Shown here one piece after another: positions 52,621 to 60,497 of a stretch of 64,000 nt of DNA. This DNA comes from Prevotella merdae. GTDB lineage: Bacteria; Bacteroidota; Bacteroidia; Bacteroidales; Bacteroidaceae. The position numbers and the translations under genes were made by a program. The notes beneath the pieces were generated by a model, which saw only the letters and a list, made by a program, of their open reading frames with translations, had not been told where the DNA came from and did not search any database. The stretch is taken from contig NZ_LT985324.1 of NCBI RefSeq assembly GCF_900290275.1, positions 1,195,971 to 1,259,970 on the forward strand, read 5' to 3'. Positions within the stretch are counted from its first letter, which is position 1. Each line of letters starts with the position of its first letter.

Positions 52621-53118
52621 CAATTTATTTGATTGATATACAACAAAAGTCGCATTGTCTTTTATAACAACTTCGATAAAGTTATTTCGTATATAGTATC
52701 TTTTGGTTTTATTATCTTTTACATAAAATCTATCATCATACCATCTAACCTTTTTGTATATATGTTTTTTATCTAATAAAATAACATCACCCCATCTGTC
52801 TGAATAAAATATTGTATCATTCTTTTGTTTGTTAAAAATCAGTGAAACATCAGTCGTTTCACGCCGAACGATTTTTAAATCTGCACATTTTTTTAATGTA
52901 TATGATTTATTTGTCACTATACGGACGTATGCATAATCATTAAATACAGGAGTATTTATAGTAAGAACTTTGTCTATTACAGGAATTTCATAATAGAAAG
53001 TAGTATCCATAAGAACTTGCCTATGATTATATAGATAGCAAGAAAATATGAAGAATACCAGTAAGCCTATATTTATCAATAGGACTATTTCATATTTCTT
53101 AGAGTTATTCATTGTCAT
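52579..53118 (-). CDS. Membrane protein whose end lies in repeat R3
   Basis: A 179-residue protein with one N-terminal transmembrane helix (EIVLLINIGLLVFFIFSCYL) and an extracytoplasmic part (VRWYDDRFYVKDNKTKRYYI). Its last residues (LKPLSCAQPK-stop) are encoded by the inner edge of R3, so the native C-terminus has probably been replaced at a recombination junction. It overlaps the upstream gene by 14 bases (coupled). Family unknown. Confidence 0.55.
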   Translation of the reverse strand: MTMNNSKKYEIVLLINIGLLVFFIFSCYLYNHRQVLMDTTFYYEIPVIDKVLTINTPVFNDYAYVRIVTNKSYTLKKCADLKIVRRETTDVSLIFNKQKNDTIFYSDRWGDVILLDKKHIYKKVRWYDDRFYVKDNKTKRYYIRNNFIEVVIKDNATFVVYQSNKLFRVLKPLSCAQPK

Positions 53119-53479
53119 AATAGTATATGGGTATATTAAAAGAAGGCCAACATTGAAAATAGAGAATTTCTATAGTGTCCCCGATCTTATCCTTATTGCC
53201 AACTTCAATTAAAGAATTCCCTGTATAGGTTTCATCTCCGACACTGAACTCATAAAGATAACAATTTGTAGTGTACCTGTGGATCACTGATGATTCATTG
53301 TCAGTGATTACGGCTTTGCATTGACTTCCGTAATGTTTTAGCATTGGTGTCAAAATTAGTGCAGAAATAACTGCATATAAGATAATGACAACACAAATTG
53401 AGAAGTAGACATTTCCTATTGTTAATTTTATAGGGAATGTCTTTGACGCTGATTTTCTGTAGTGTTTCTTTTTTGTCAT
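53105..53479 (-). CDS. Small DUF3592-like membrane protein
   Basis: A 124-residue protein from ATG 53479 (MTKKKHYRKSASK). It has one strong transmembrane helix (VYFSICVVIILYAVISALIL), then an extracytoplasmic domain (YLYEFSVGDETYTGNSLIEV, GDTIEILYF) with the G-x-V-Y-x-G pattern of DUF3592. Its promoter box TAACTTTG (53508-53501) is shared with the TonB gene's promoter and joins repeat R4. Confidence 0.55.
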   Translation of the reverse strand: MTKKKHYRKSASKTFPIKLTIGNVYFSICVVIILYAVISALILTPMLKHYGSQCKAVITDNESSVIHRYTTNCYLYEFSVGDETYTGNSLIEVGNKDKIGDTIEILYFQCWPSFNIPIYYYDNE

Positions 53480-53499
53480 AAATTCAACAACTATACTCC

Positions 53500-53832
53500 A
53501 CAAAGTTACACCATAAAAACGACAAACAGATATTTTTATTGCATTATCTCACTTCACCCACGCAAATTGGGTATAAATCGTGCTGTGGGAACTTCTCGCA
53601 GCCGATATAGAGTGTTTCGAAGGCATCGGTGCCGTTGGTACGGTGTTCGAGAAGGTCTTCTTCTGATTCAGGTTGTTTTCACCAAAAAAGGTGCAGATGA
53701 AGCGAAGCGTAACAGGAGATGATGCCGATGGCTGCTGCCCACAAAGGAAAAGCCCTTGTCCTACGTTGGTTGGGCGCAATACAAAGGCATTATATGGAAA
53801 GGCGGATGAGGAGGAATTCCGCTTCAATAAAT
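53500..53832. repeat. Dispersed repeat R4
   Basis: Tail frame PESEEDLLEHRTNGTDAFET then LYIGCEKFPQHDLYPI to CVGEVR-stop, then the CACCAAAAAAGGTGCAG junction and the same end as R2. It keeps the PESEED part that R2 and R3 lack, so it broke at a different point from them. Together with R1 it also shares the outer ACACCATAAAAACGACAA segment. Confidence 0.8.
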
Positions 53833-53855
53833 CTTTAATATTTCCATTCTTCTTA

Positions 53856-54191
53856 CTATTCAAAAATTCTAAACAAAGCATACATTATAGACCCCAAACC
53901 AACAACATATCCTTTAAGATAATTAATATAGTTTATTGTAAAACTCGGTGGGAAATTACGCCTGTCTTTGTATGTGATATTTAGGAATGTAATACCATAG
54001 AATATTGCACAAATACTATCATATCTTTTAAATAAGATGGTTGTTATTCCTAAGCATATCATCAAAATTGAAAAAATCAAGTAAGTGCCATATTTTACGG
54101 CACTTACCGACTTTTTGTGCTTAATAACTGAAAACATTATTGCAATTCCTGTTATAGACGCTAATATTCCCCAAAGACAAATATAGTTCAT
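53856..54191 (-). CDS. Small multi-pass membrane protein, immunity-like
   Basis: A 111-residue protein with about four hydrophobic segments (YICLWGILASITGIAIMFSV, YGTYLIFSILMICLGITTIL, GYVVGLGSIMYALFRIF). Family unknown. Its ATG lies 5 bases after the stop of a gene-tail fragment (copy B), the layout of a toxin followed by its immunity gene. Confidence 0.55.
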   Translation of the reverse strand: MNYICLWGILASITGIAIMFSVIKHKKSVSAVKYGTYLIFSILMICLGITTILFKRYDSICAIFYGITFLNITYKDRRNFPPSFTINYINYLKGYVVGLGSIMYALFRIFE

Positions 54192-54196
54192 AATTA

Positions 54197-54361
54197 TTAC
54201 TTTTTGCAAATAGTACTATCGTTTTTGACTTCTTCTTGTTTCTTTTCAATTATCATATCTGTAATCCTTTCGGCTCCAGAAAATTTTAATTTAGTTCCTT
54301 GCTTTAGAATTTCTGTTCCAAGTTCAATACTTAACATTATGCAATCTTTTGCATAATCATA
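54197..54361 (-). pseudogene. Gene-tail fragment, copy B
   Basis: The minus-strand frame begins after a stop and reads YDYAKDCIMLSIELGTEILK, then QGTKLKFSGAERITDMIIEK and ends NDSTICKK-stop. Its first part is nearly identical to 46,809-46,876; copy A stops early at GTK. It is the 3' end of a lost gene, or a 46-residue peptide from the internal ATG at 54337. Confidence 0.6.
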
Positions 54362-54368
54362 TTATTTT

Positions 54369-54605
54369 TCACTTACGACGAAGCTTTATATACAAGCCCA
54401 AAACTATTATCGTATTTATGGCAAACCAAATAAAATTTATAGTAACACCAGTATCGAATATCTGGTAAACCATATTTATGATAGCATCATTATCTATAGT
54501 TTCTACCTCGTATTTTATACTAACATACGCATTTACCACAAAGATAGCATAAACAAAAACCATTAGAAATGATATAATCAAGTAAATTATTAACAGTTTC
54601 TTCAT
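54369..54605 (-). CDS. Small two-helix membrane protein
   Basis: A 78-residue protein from the ATG at 54605 with two transmembrane segments (IIYLIISFLMVFVYAIFVV and INFIWFAINTIIVLGLYI) joined by an acidic loop (YEVETIDNDAI). Family unknown. It follows a further gene-tail frame by 6 bases. Confidence 0.5.
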   Translation of the reverse strand: MKKLLIIYLIISFLMVFVYAIFVVNAYVSIKYEVETIDNDAIINMVYQIFDTGVTINFIWFAINTIIVLGLYIKLRRK

Positions 54606-54611
54606 AAACAA

Positions 54612-54746
54612 TCATCTATTAAAATTCTGACTACTACTATTGCTTCCACTTCCAAAAGGACCAAAACCATTCCCACTTGAAGAAGAATGTGTATTTGAAT
54701 TGCCTTTTTTATTGGACAGTAGTGAATTATGATAAATCGAGTTACT
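54612..54746 (-). pseudogene. Ser/Asn/Gly-rich gene-tail fragment
   Basis: A frame open from a TGA reads SNSIYHNSLLSNKKGNSNTH, then SSSSGNGFGPFGSGSNSSSQ and ends NFNR-stop, just 6 bases before the next gene's ATG. The biased, flexible composition is typical of an exposed protein terminus. It is the third case here of a gene tail set immediately before a small membrane-protein gene. Confidence 0.45.
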
Positions 54747-55042
54747 TCATTAAAATTGATTTATTATTGCAGCCATAGCCGATAATCTTTACATCTACTT
54801 TTGAATGGATTAAAGTTGGTGAACCTTGTATCTTGTATTGGAAGTAGATTGTATCTATTTTCTCTGTTGTGGCTATTTTGAGAGTTTTAACTTGATTGAA
54901 TATTTCCATTGTTATCTTTTTGAATTTTTTATTGTCGCAAATGACCACTCTTTTTTGTAACCATCTATATTTCCATACACCATCTGAACCACCTTTAAAC
55001 AAAGGCAGTTCATAAGATGTTAAAATAAAAAACGATTGAATT
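54742..55042 (-). pseudogene. Hypothetical gene cut at its 5' end by IS66
   Basis: The open frame reads FFILTSYELPLFKGGSDGVW, then KYRWLQKRVVICDNKKFKKI to ILMK-stop and has no start codon before it runs into the end of the IS66 element at about 55,028. The missing start shows that the insertion removed or separated the 5' part. Function unknown. Confidence 0.55.
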
Positions 55043-55048
55043 TAACGT

Positions 55049-56947
55049 TTATTTCTGTATAAAGCATGGCAAGATTGCCTCCTTTTCAGCATGGCTGCAA
55101 GGTTTATCTGTAAGACGAGAGACCAACTCCTTGATGTACCTTACAGGAGACAACTTGTTCATACTACAGCTCTCTATAACAGAAAACATAAAGGCATAGT
55201 CAAGCGCAGAATCTTCACTGCCGATATTCAGACAGTTTTTAAGATTCAGCTTGATGTGTCTCATCATTTGTTCTGCCAAGTTGTTGGATAACTCGAGATT
55301 GCCATCCTGCAAAATTGTCTGCATTGCAGACCACTCTGCTTTGATATACTTTAGTGCTTTCTTTGTCAAGGTCCCTAAGCCTTTGTAGCCTGATCTGGCA
55401 AACTGCTCAAATTTTTCTTTAATCCGTTCCATTATAGGACGACTCCTTTTGAGTCTTTCCAAACGGACTTGCTCGGAATCTAGATTTGCCTTTTTGCAAT
55501 CATGCTCTATTGCAAAAAGCCTTCCTATCTCATCTATAAACCACATTGACAAGGAATGGTTCTCCTCCAGGGATTCTACAAATTTTCTCCTTATATGAGT
55601 AAGGCAGGCTGAGCGATGTTGGTTTGGATGTTCCTCGTCATCATATACCTTATATACTACATAACCATCTGTAGTGAAGAAGCCGATGAAGTTGTCCAAG
55701 AACTGACGGATTGCCTTGAGGCCACGGCTTCCGTGCTCGTATATAAACCACACGAGTTTTTGGACATTAGCCTTGATTCCCCAAAAGTAACGTTTCAGGT
55801 ATTTACGGATACCCTCATCTGTTTTAACTCCTACTAGTCCGGAGGTTTCATCTATCATCCAGTTGTGGGTCTTCTTGATAGTTGACTCCCAAACCTCCTT
55901 CATCTCTTTACGGATATAAGTGATAATCTTATGGACTATGACACCAAGAGTTTTGGTGTTCATGTTCAATCCCATATGAGACAGTTTGTCTACGATTCTT
56001 GTAAACGGAGTGTTGTAAGCAAAATGCTCGGTTAGAACATAAGTTATCAGTTCCAAATCAAAAGGCACTCCCTTTATTAAGCGGGTGTTTGGTCGTGTTA
56101 TCCCTTGGCCTTTACCTTTCACATAATAACTGGCAACTTCATAGAAATGCTCTTCATAATGCTCAGGGATGCGGACCAACTCACGATACCACCATGTTTC
56201 GATTTCTCCATTACGCTTCACGAAATGTCCGTTTTCAGGAAGAGAGAAATATTCATGTAACTTATGATATACAGGAGTGAGTGTATAGGGCTTGTTCTTC
56301 TGATAGTCTGTACGGACTGAACGCTTGTCATGTGAGTCCTTCTTTTGGGGAGAAACATGTCCTCCTGAAGAAGTGGATGAATCAGACTTATTGTTGTTCT
56401 TCTTATCTGGCCAATCATCCTTTTCCTCTTCTCTCGTCACCTCATTGCCCGACTTCAATAGCTTTGCCTGCTCGGCATTGCGCTTGAATTTCTGACGTTG
56501 ACGATAGGAAGCCAACCATTTTGCCTCTGTTTCCGAGATTGCAGATTTCTCAAGCATAGCAGTAAGTTTTGATATCTTCTCGTTCAAGGAAGCTATCAAA
56601 TTATCGGATGCTTTCTGATGACAAGCACTCTCCTCCATTACACGCTTGACATTTTCCATATTATCAATACGCAACTGTTTGAGTTCTGCCTTATGACGTT
56701 CTGCCTGATCCTTCATCTGTTGCATGTAGAACTCCTTCATATTGTCCTGCTGGGCTTTGAAGAACTGACGGTCCTCTTCACGTTGACGTTCAAAGTCGGC
56801 ACGCATGGCTTGATCGTGGGCTACAAGATCTATCTGCCCACGATTCGCTGTAGCCTTCTCTTCATTAAGACGGGCTATCTCAGCATAAGCCAAACGTAAC
56901 TTCATTTCGTCATTCATATCCATAAAGGTACTGCTTTTTTCTGACAT
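55049..56947 (-). CDS. tnpC: IS66 transposase TnpC
   Basis: A DDE transposase of about 632 residues from the ATG at 56947 (MSEKSSTFMDMNDEMKLRLA). A long N-terminal coiled coil (leucine zipper) is followed by an acidic/Ser linker and the catalytic domain. The first Asp is in WMIDETSGLVGVK, the second in FFTTDGYVVYK and the Glu in LELSNNLAEQMMRHIK. Length and layout are typical for IS66. It directly follows tnpB. Confidence 0.93.
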   Translation of the reverse strand: MSEKSSTFMDMNDEMKLRLAYAEIARLNEEKATANRGQIDLVAHDQAMRADFERQREEDRQFFKAQQDNMKEFYMQQMKDQAERHKAELKQLRIDNMENVKRVMEESACHQKASDNLIASLNEKISKLTAMLEKSAISETEAKWLASYRQRQKFKRNAEQAKLLKSGNEVTREEEKDDWPDKKNNNKSDSSTSSGGHVSPQKKDSHDKRSVRTDYQKNKPYTLTPVYHKLHEYFSLPENGHFVKRNGEIETWWYRELVRIPEHYEEHFYEVASYYVKGKGQGITRPNTRLIKGVPFDLELITYVLTEHFAYNTPFTRIVDKLSHMGLNMNTKTLGVIVHKIITYIRKEMKEVWESTIKKTHNWMIDETSGLVGVKTDEGIRKYLKRYFWGIKANVQKLVWFIYEHGSRGLKAIRQFLDNFIGFFTTDGYVVYKVYDDEEHPNQHRSACLTHIRRKFVESLEENHSLSMWFIDEIGRLFAIEHDCKKANLDSEQVRLERLKRSRPIMERIKEKFEQFARSGYKGLGTLTKKALKYIKAEWSAMQTILQDGNLELSNNLAEQMMRHIKLNLKNCLNIGSEDSALDYAFMFSVIESCSMNKLSPVRYIKELVSRLTDKPCSHAEKEAILPCFIQK

Positions 56948-57007
56948 ATGCAAGACTTTTATTAGATATTTTATATGCAAATTACTGATAAACAAGAGCT
57001 TACACAA

Positions 57008-57355
57008 TCAAGCAGCGTCTTCTTTTATCATCATTTTAGTTACTTGTACGCCTTCTGTAAGTGCAACAAAATCGCTCCAGCATATTTTGTAACAAGAACG
57101 CTTTTCGTCGAATATGGGCAAAAAGAATTTTTCATCATCCAAACGAATTTTTATCAATTCAAATCTACGGCGACCACGATAGAGTATCTTCATCGTACGA
57201 AGAGTCTTTGACATAAAGATAAAAACAGATTCATCAAGAAATGGATCCAAGCCCATTTGGGAGCGGACTACTTCTGAAAGGGTATCGATATCCTTACGCA
57301 TATCCATAGGGGATGAACAGAAATAGTACCTCTGTTTACTTGTAAAGGATATCAT
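57008..57355 (-). CDS. tnpB: IS66 accessory protein TnpB
   Basis: A 115-residue protein needed for IS66 transposition; its mechanism is not settled. MDMRKDIDTLSEVVRSQMG, the VFIFMSKTLRTMKILYRG core and the RFELIKIRL strand are characteristic of IS66 Orf2. It starts one base after the tnpA stop region and is co-transcribed. Confidence 0.93.
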   Translation of the reverse strand: MISFTSKQRYYFCSSPMDMRKDIDTLSEVVRSQMGLDPFLDESVFIFMSKTLRTMKILYRGRRRFELIKIRLDDEKFFLPIFDEKRSCYKICWSDFVALTEGVQVTKMMIKEDAA

Positions 57356-57772
57356 TTAGCCTACGATTTTGTGCAACAATGCGGTTATCTCATTCACATC
57401 TGTTTCACAAAGAGACAACTCCATTCCGTTACTGAAAGACACGTGCATCGATATGATGCTATAAGTGGAAACGGGAGGTTTGGCCGGAGATATAGGATCT
57501 TCCGTATTGTCTGTTTCCACCGATGAAGAGGTTGGAGCTTTTCTCTCAACAGATTCAATTTCCAAGGGAACAAGAGCTTTGTCTCCTTTGGATAAATCAC
57601 CGCTCTTTGCCTTGCTGTCCCAAAAACACTTTCGATAGTAATGTAGCACATTAGCATATGTATAATTACTTTCATCACAAAATTGCTTAAGGGAGCGGCC
57701 TCGGCCATACATCTCGAACTCACGAATGATGGCTGCATAATCAACCTTTACCTTCTTTACTTTATTTTCCAT
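57356..57772 (-). CDS. tnpA: IS66 accessory protein TnpA
   Basis: A 138-residue first ORF of the element with a helix-turn-helix-like N-terminus (DYAAIIREFEMYGRGRSLKQ, YTYANVLHYYRKCFWDSK). A Pro/Ser-rich linker and a short C-terminal strand region follow (MHVSFSNGMELSLCETDVNE). A TAACTTTG box at 57805-57798 lies 26 bases upstream. Confidence 0.88.
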   Translation of the reverse strand: MENKVKKVKVDYAAIIREFEMYGRGRSLKQFCDESNYTYANVLHYYRKCFWDSKAKSGDLSKGDKALVPLEIESVERKAPTSSSVETDNTEDPISPAKPPVSTYSIISMHVSFSNGMELSLCETDVNEITALLHKIVG

Positions 57773-57797
57773 TTGCTACTGATTTTTTGTTCAGCAG

Positions 57798-57805
57798 CAA
57801 AGTTA
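57798..57805 (-). promoter_or_regulatory. Putative IS66 promoter (-7 box)
   Basis: TAACTTTG on the minus strand before tnpA; no consensus -33 box. The 57,862-58,054 stretch beyond the element holds no gene I can see. Confidence 0.5.
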
Positions 57806-58054
57806 ATATCTACTTCTTAGTAAACGATATGGAGAAATAGACGGTTACCTATCAGTTTTTTGAAAAAAGTTATTATGTATCGTTTTGCAGAAGATAAGCT
57901 GCACTCGGCAATGTAAAAGCCAGCTTTCATTGCGCTCATTTGCATTGTCTTTTAGGGTAAAGCATCGAGTATACTAAATGCTCCGATATAGTATTGAAGA
58001 CTATAACTCCTCCTTACTTTTAAACTACTTATCCAAAGATTACCTACTGTTCAA

Positions 58055-58654
58055 TTATAATGATACTAAGGACGCTGCCCATTCAGGTATATCTTCAGAA
58101 TATTTCTTTATCAAGTGTCCATCAGTTGTTCGATAAAGCAATTGCGGCAACTCATTATCTCGTGAATTATCGTAAATATATGCTCTGTCAACAAAACTTA
58201 TAGCCTGAGCAGCAAGTGCCAACGACTTGTAATATCTACTGAATACCTTTGAAATGGGAACTTCATGTCCTCCATTAAGATAACGTTGAGCTATTCGCAA
58301 CACATTTATCTCTGGATTCTCTGTACATACATAAAAGAATCGGATAAAGAAACCTTCCGCATGTGCTTTTTGAAGAAATTCCAATTTTTCTTGAGACGAA
58401 AACACTGTTTCAAAAACAAAACTTATCTTTCTTTCCAAGCAATCATAACGCAAACGTGTAGCTTCCTTTGCAGCTTTCATCACAGCATCCAGAGAATTCC
58501 AGTCTCCAAAGTTCTCTTGTGCGATATTGTCAGGATTGATATAGACACTATCTGCTGTCCATTCGTTGGCAAGCAGTTTTTCTGTAGTAGATGTCTTGCC
58601 AGAACCATTCGGACCTGCAACAACACACAAAACGGGGCGAAGCTCTTTTACCAT
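58055..58654 (-). CDS. Zeta toxin family protein
   Basis: A 199-residue P-loop kinase of the zeta/PezT type. It has Walker A AGPNGSGKTSTTEK (residues 13-26), INPDNIAQENFGDWNSLDAV, the FVFETVFSSQEKLEFLQKA segment and RIAQRYLNGGHEVP with the family Arg. Zeta toxins phosphorylate UDP-N-acetylglucosamine. Related chromosomal copies may have other targets. It follows a small gene by 2 bases, as a toxin follows its antitoxin. Confidence 0.88.
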   Translation of the reverse strand: MVKELRPVLCVVAGPNGSGKTSTTEKLLANEWTADSVYINPDNIAQENFGDWNSLDAVMKAAKEATRLRYDCLERKISFVFETVFSSQEKLEFLQKAHAEGFFIRFFYVCTENPEINVLRIAQRYLNGGHEVPISKVFSRYYKSLALAAQAISFVDRAYIYDNSRDNELPQLLYRTTDGHLIKKYSEDIPEWAASLVSL

Positions 58655-58656
58655 GA

Positions 58657-58851
58657 TTATTGACTATTAGATGAAAGTGTTTGTCTTTGTCTCTGTATCA
58701 ACTCTATAGTTTCTTGCATCTTCTGCTTTAAAACCTGTTTTGCATTATACGAGCTTTGCCTTGCAGAACAAGCTACTTGATACATTAATTCATGAAGCAT
58801 GGCATCTGTTGGTTCTTCCATAGATGTCAAACGATATTCTTTGATACTCAT
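58657..58851 (-). CDS. Small partner of the zeta toxin, probable antitoxin
   Basis: A 64-residue helical protein from the ATG at 58851 (MSIKEYRLTSMEEPTDAMLH). The middle is MYQVACSARQSSYNAKQVLK and the C-terminus is Gln/Arg-rich. It is shorter than epsilon (about 90) and not similar to it by eye, so a non-canonical antitoxin is likely. An unusually good Shine-Dalgarno, GGAGGG, sits 6-11 bases before the ATG, which is rare in Bacteroidota. Confidence 0.7.
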   Translation of the reverse strand: MSIKEYRLTSMEEPTDAMLHELMYQVACSARQSSYNAKQVLKQKMQETIELIQRQRQTLSSNSQ

Positions 58852-58871
58852 ATACACCCTCCTTTTTTCTG

Positions 58872-58902
58872 CAAAGATATAGTATATCTTCCATTTTTAC
58901 AA
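58872..58902 (-). promoter_or_regulatory. Promoter of the zeta toxin-antitoxin unit
   Basis: TTGT (58902-58899), 19 bases, TATCTTTG (58879-58872) on the minus strand. The leader to the ATG is about 15 bases and contains the GGAGGG. Confidence 0.7.
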
Positions 58903-58940
58903 GGATTTTGACACTAATTTTCTAATGTTTGGGATTTATT

Positions 58941-59269
58941 CCCCATACAGATTCTTCATAAACGCCATCATTCTCAGGTCTTTTGCCGACGGTCATTTCT
59001 TGCCTTGCAGAGCAAGGTCGAGGTATACTTTATAGTCATCGGAGAGAGACTTGCGAAGTTCAGCTGGCATGAGCATATACCATTATCTTTTTCTTCATCG
59101 CAATAGGTCACTACCATTTTGAAGGATATAAGGAGTCTTACGCTCCTTGCGGACAACGTAAGTACTGTCTCTTGCAGACTATCAGCATGTTGGCTTTTGT
59201 GGTGCTGCCAAGAATCTGAGAAAGACGAATAGCGTCAGCGGTATAGGTTTTGGAGGGTAATGTAATCAT
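58941..59269 (-). pseudogene. Decayed small gene after the Rpn nuclease
   Basis: An ATG at 59269 starts MITLPSKTYTADAIRLSQIL, then GSTTKANMLIVCKRQYLRC before a stop. Further on, other frames read MLMPAELRKSLSDDYKVYLD, then LALQGKK and MMAFMKNLYGE. The pieces probably belonged to one gene of about 100-110 codons broken by frameshifts. Function unknown. Confidence 0.5.
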
Positions 59270-59278
59270 TTACAAAAC

Positions 59279-60196
59279 TTAAAGTTTAGTTATCTCTTCC
59301 TGTGAAAGGCCTGTTGCTTTCATTATAGCGTCAATAGGCATATCCATTTCAAGAAGTTTTTTTGCTATTTCTACAGCTTTGTCTTTTTTACCTTCTGCAA
59401 GACCTTCCGCACGACCTTCTACAAGACCTTCCGCACGACCTTTTGCAAGTCCTTTTGCAAGTCCTTTCTCTTCTGCATTATCCAGCGAGTTCTTCATGTC
59501 GCGATAAGCTTTGAGACTGTCCTCATATTCACGAAGCTCAGTTTTTGAGAATCTTGCGATTTCAGCCTGATTAAACAAACGACTAAAGACTTCTGTTTGG
59601 AGATACCTGGGTTGACGGTCAAGACGCGAGAGGTTTTGAAGAACATAAATCCACTTGTCATAATTGGTCTTTAGTTCTTCTATACTCTTTTTGAACTTGG
59701 CTATTTCAACATACTTAAATGTGAGTTTATCGTTGAACACTCGATGTGTCCGCTTGTCAAGCAAGCCGACGTCGTGATTGATTGTATCTTGTGCAAAAGC
59801 AGAATCTGTCATGTCGTAGTTGAGTAATGCAACAACATAAACATGCTTGAGTTCATAATTCCATACTTCTCCTTTTTGCGCTTGCTCACGAATAGGGAAT
59901 GTGGCATAATAGAGGGAACGGTCTTTGAAGTATTTCTGACTGGCATTCTGCATCTCAACGATAAACTTCTCGCCCTTCTCATTCTCACAATATACGTCGA
60001 ATATAGCCTTGCGGTCTGCACGTACATCACCAACATGCTCACTATTAAGGAATGTCACGTCCTTTACAACCTGTTCACCATCAAACAGAGAGTTGAGAAA
60101 ATCAATTAACAAATCCTTATTGGGATTAGTGCCAAAGATTCGCTTGAAACCGAAATCGGTCAGCAAACTGATATATCGTTCTTCTGTGTATCGCAT
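59279..60196 (-). CDS. Rpn family recombination-promoting nuclease / PD-(D/E)XK transposase-like
   Basis: A 305-residue protein. It has FGFKRIFGTNPNKDLLIDFL at the start and the nuclease core KAIFDVYCENEKGEKFIVEM (Asp67, Glu81-x-Gln83). A helical region ends in a short-period charged repeat (GLAKGRAEGLVEGRAEGLAE) and a coil with a final helix (IDAIMKATGLSQEEITKL). E. coli Rpn proteins cut DNA and promote RecA-independent recombination; many copies look like mobile-element relatives. The tail repeats are known to vary in length in the family. Confidence 0.88.
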   Translation of the reverse strand: MRYTEERYISLLTDFGFKRIFGTNPNKDLLIDFLNSLFDGEQVVKDVTFLNSEHVGDVRADRKAIFDVYCENEKGEKFIVEMQNASQKYFKDRSLYYATFPIREQAQKGEVWNYELKHVYVVALLNYDMTDSAFAQDTINHDVGLLDKRTHRVFNDKLTFKYVEIAKFKKSIEELKTNYDKWIYVLQNLSRLDRQPRYLQTEVFSRLFNQAEIARFSKTELREYEDSLKAYRDMKNSLDNAEEKGLAKGLAKGRAEGLVEGRAEGLAEGKKDKAVEIAKKLLEMDMPIDAIMKATGLSQEEITKL

Positions 60197-60225
60197 AACC
60201 TTTATATTAAATTTGTATTATAACA

Positions 60226-60256
60226 CAAAGATAAAGGATATATTCCATATTTACAA
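60226..60256 (-). promoter_or_regulatory. Promoter of the Rpn gene
   Basis: TTGT (60256-60253), 19 bases, TATCTTTG (60233-60226) on the minus strand, 30 bases before the ATG. Confidence 0.7.
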
Positions 60257-60299
60257 GAATATTGGCACAATTTTGATTATTGAGTGTTGTAATCGGCTT

Positions 60300-60490
60300 T
60301 ACCACTTGCCAGAGCAAGAAAAAAGTAATATAATATACTTGGCTATTTAATATATGTCAAGTGGTATTTAATATATATTAAAAGGGCATTTAATATAATA
60401 TAAATGGCGAAGTAATATATAATGCTGTAATGTGGCTACTTGAGTGGGGTAATGTGGCTACTTGAGTGGTACGGTTCGGAGACCGTACCT
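60300..60490. repeat. AT-rich and 22-bp tandem repeats after upxY
   Basis: TTTAATATA-like blocks recur at about 60,345-60,420. A perfect tandem duplication of TAATGTGGCTACTTGAGTGG follows at 60428-60447 and 60450-60469. A hairpin GGTACGGT/ACCGTACC follows at about 60,468-60,490, 8 bases past the UpxY stop. No gene is present between 60,240 and 60,497. Confidence 0.7.
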
Positions 60491-60497
60491 CCTACAG

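Larger units (their letters stand above)
55028..57861 (-). mobile_element. IS66 family insertion sequence
   Basis: Three genes in the standard IS66 order (tnpA, tnpB, tnpC) on the minus strand. Imperfect inverted ends can be aligned: AAAAAACGATTG with TAACGTTTATTTCT on the left (from 55,028) against AAAAAACTGATAGG with TAACCGTCTATTTCT on the right (to 57,861, read inward). Boundaries are approximate and I see no clear target-site duplication. All three frames are intact, so the element may still move. Confidence 0.8.
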
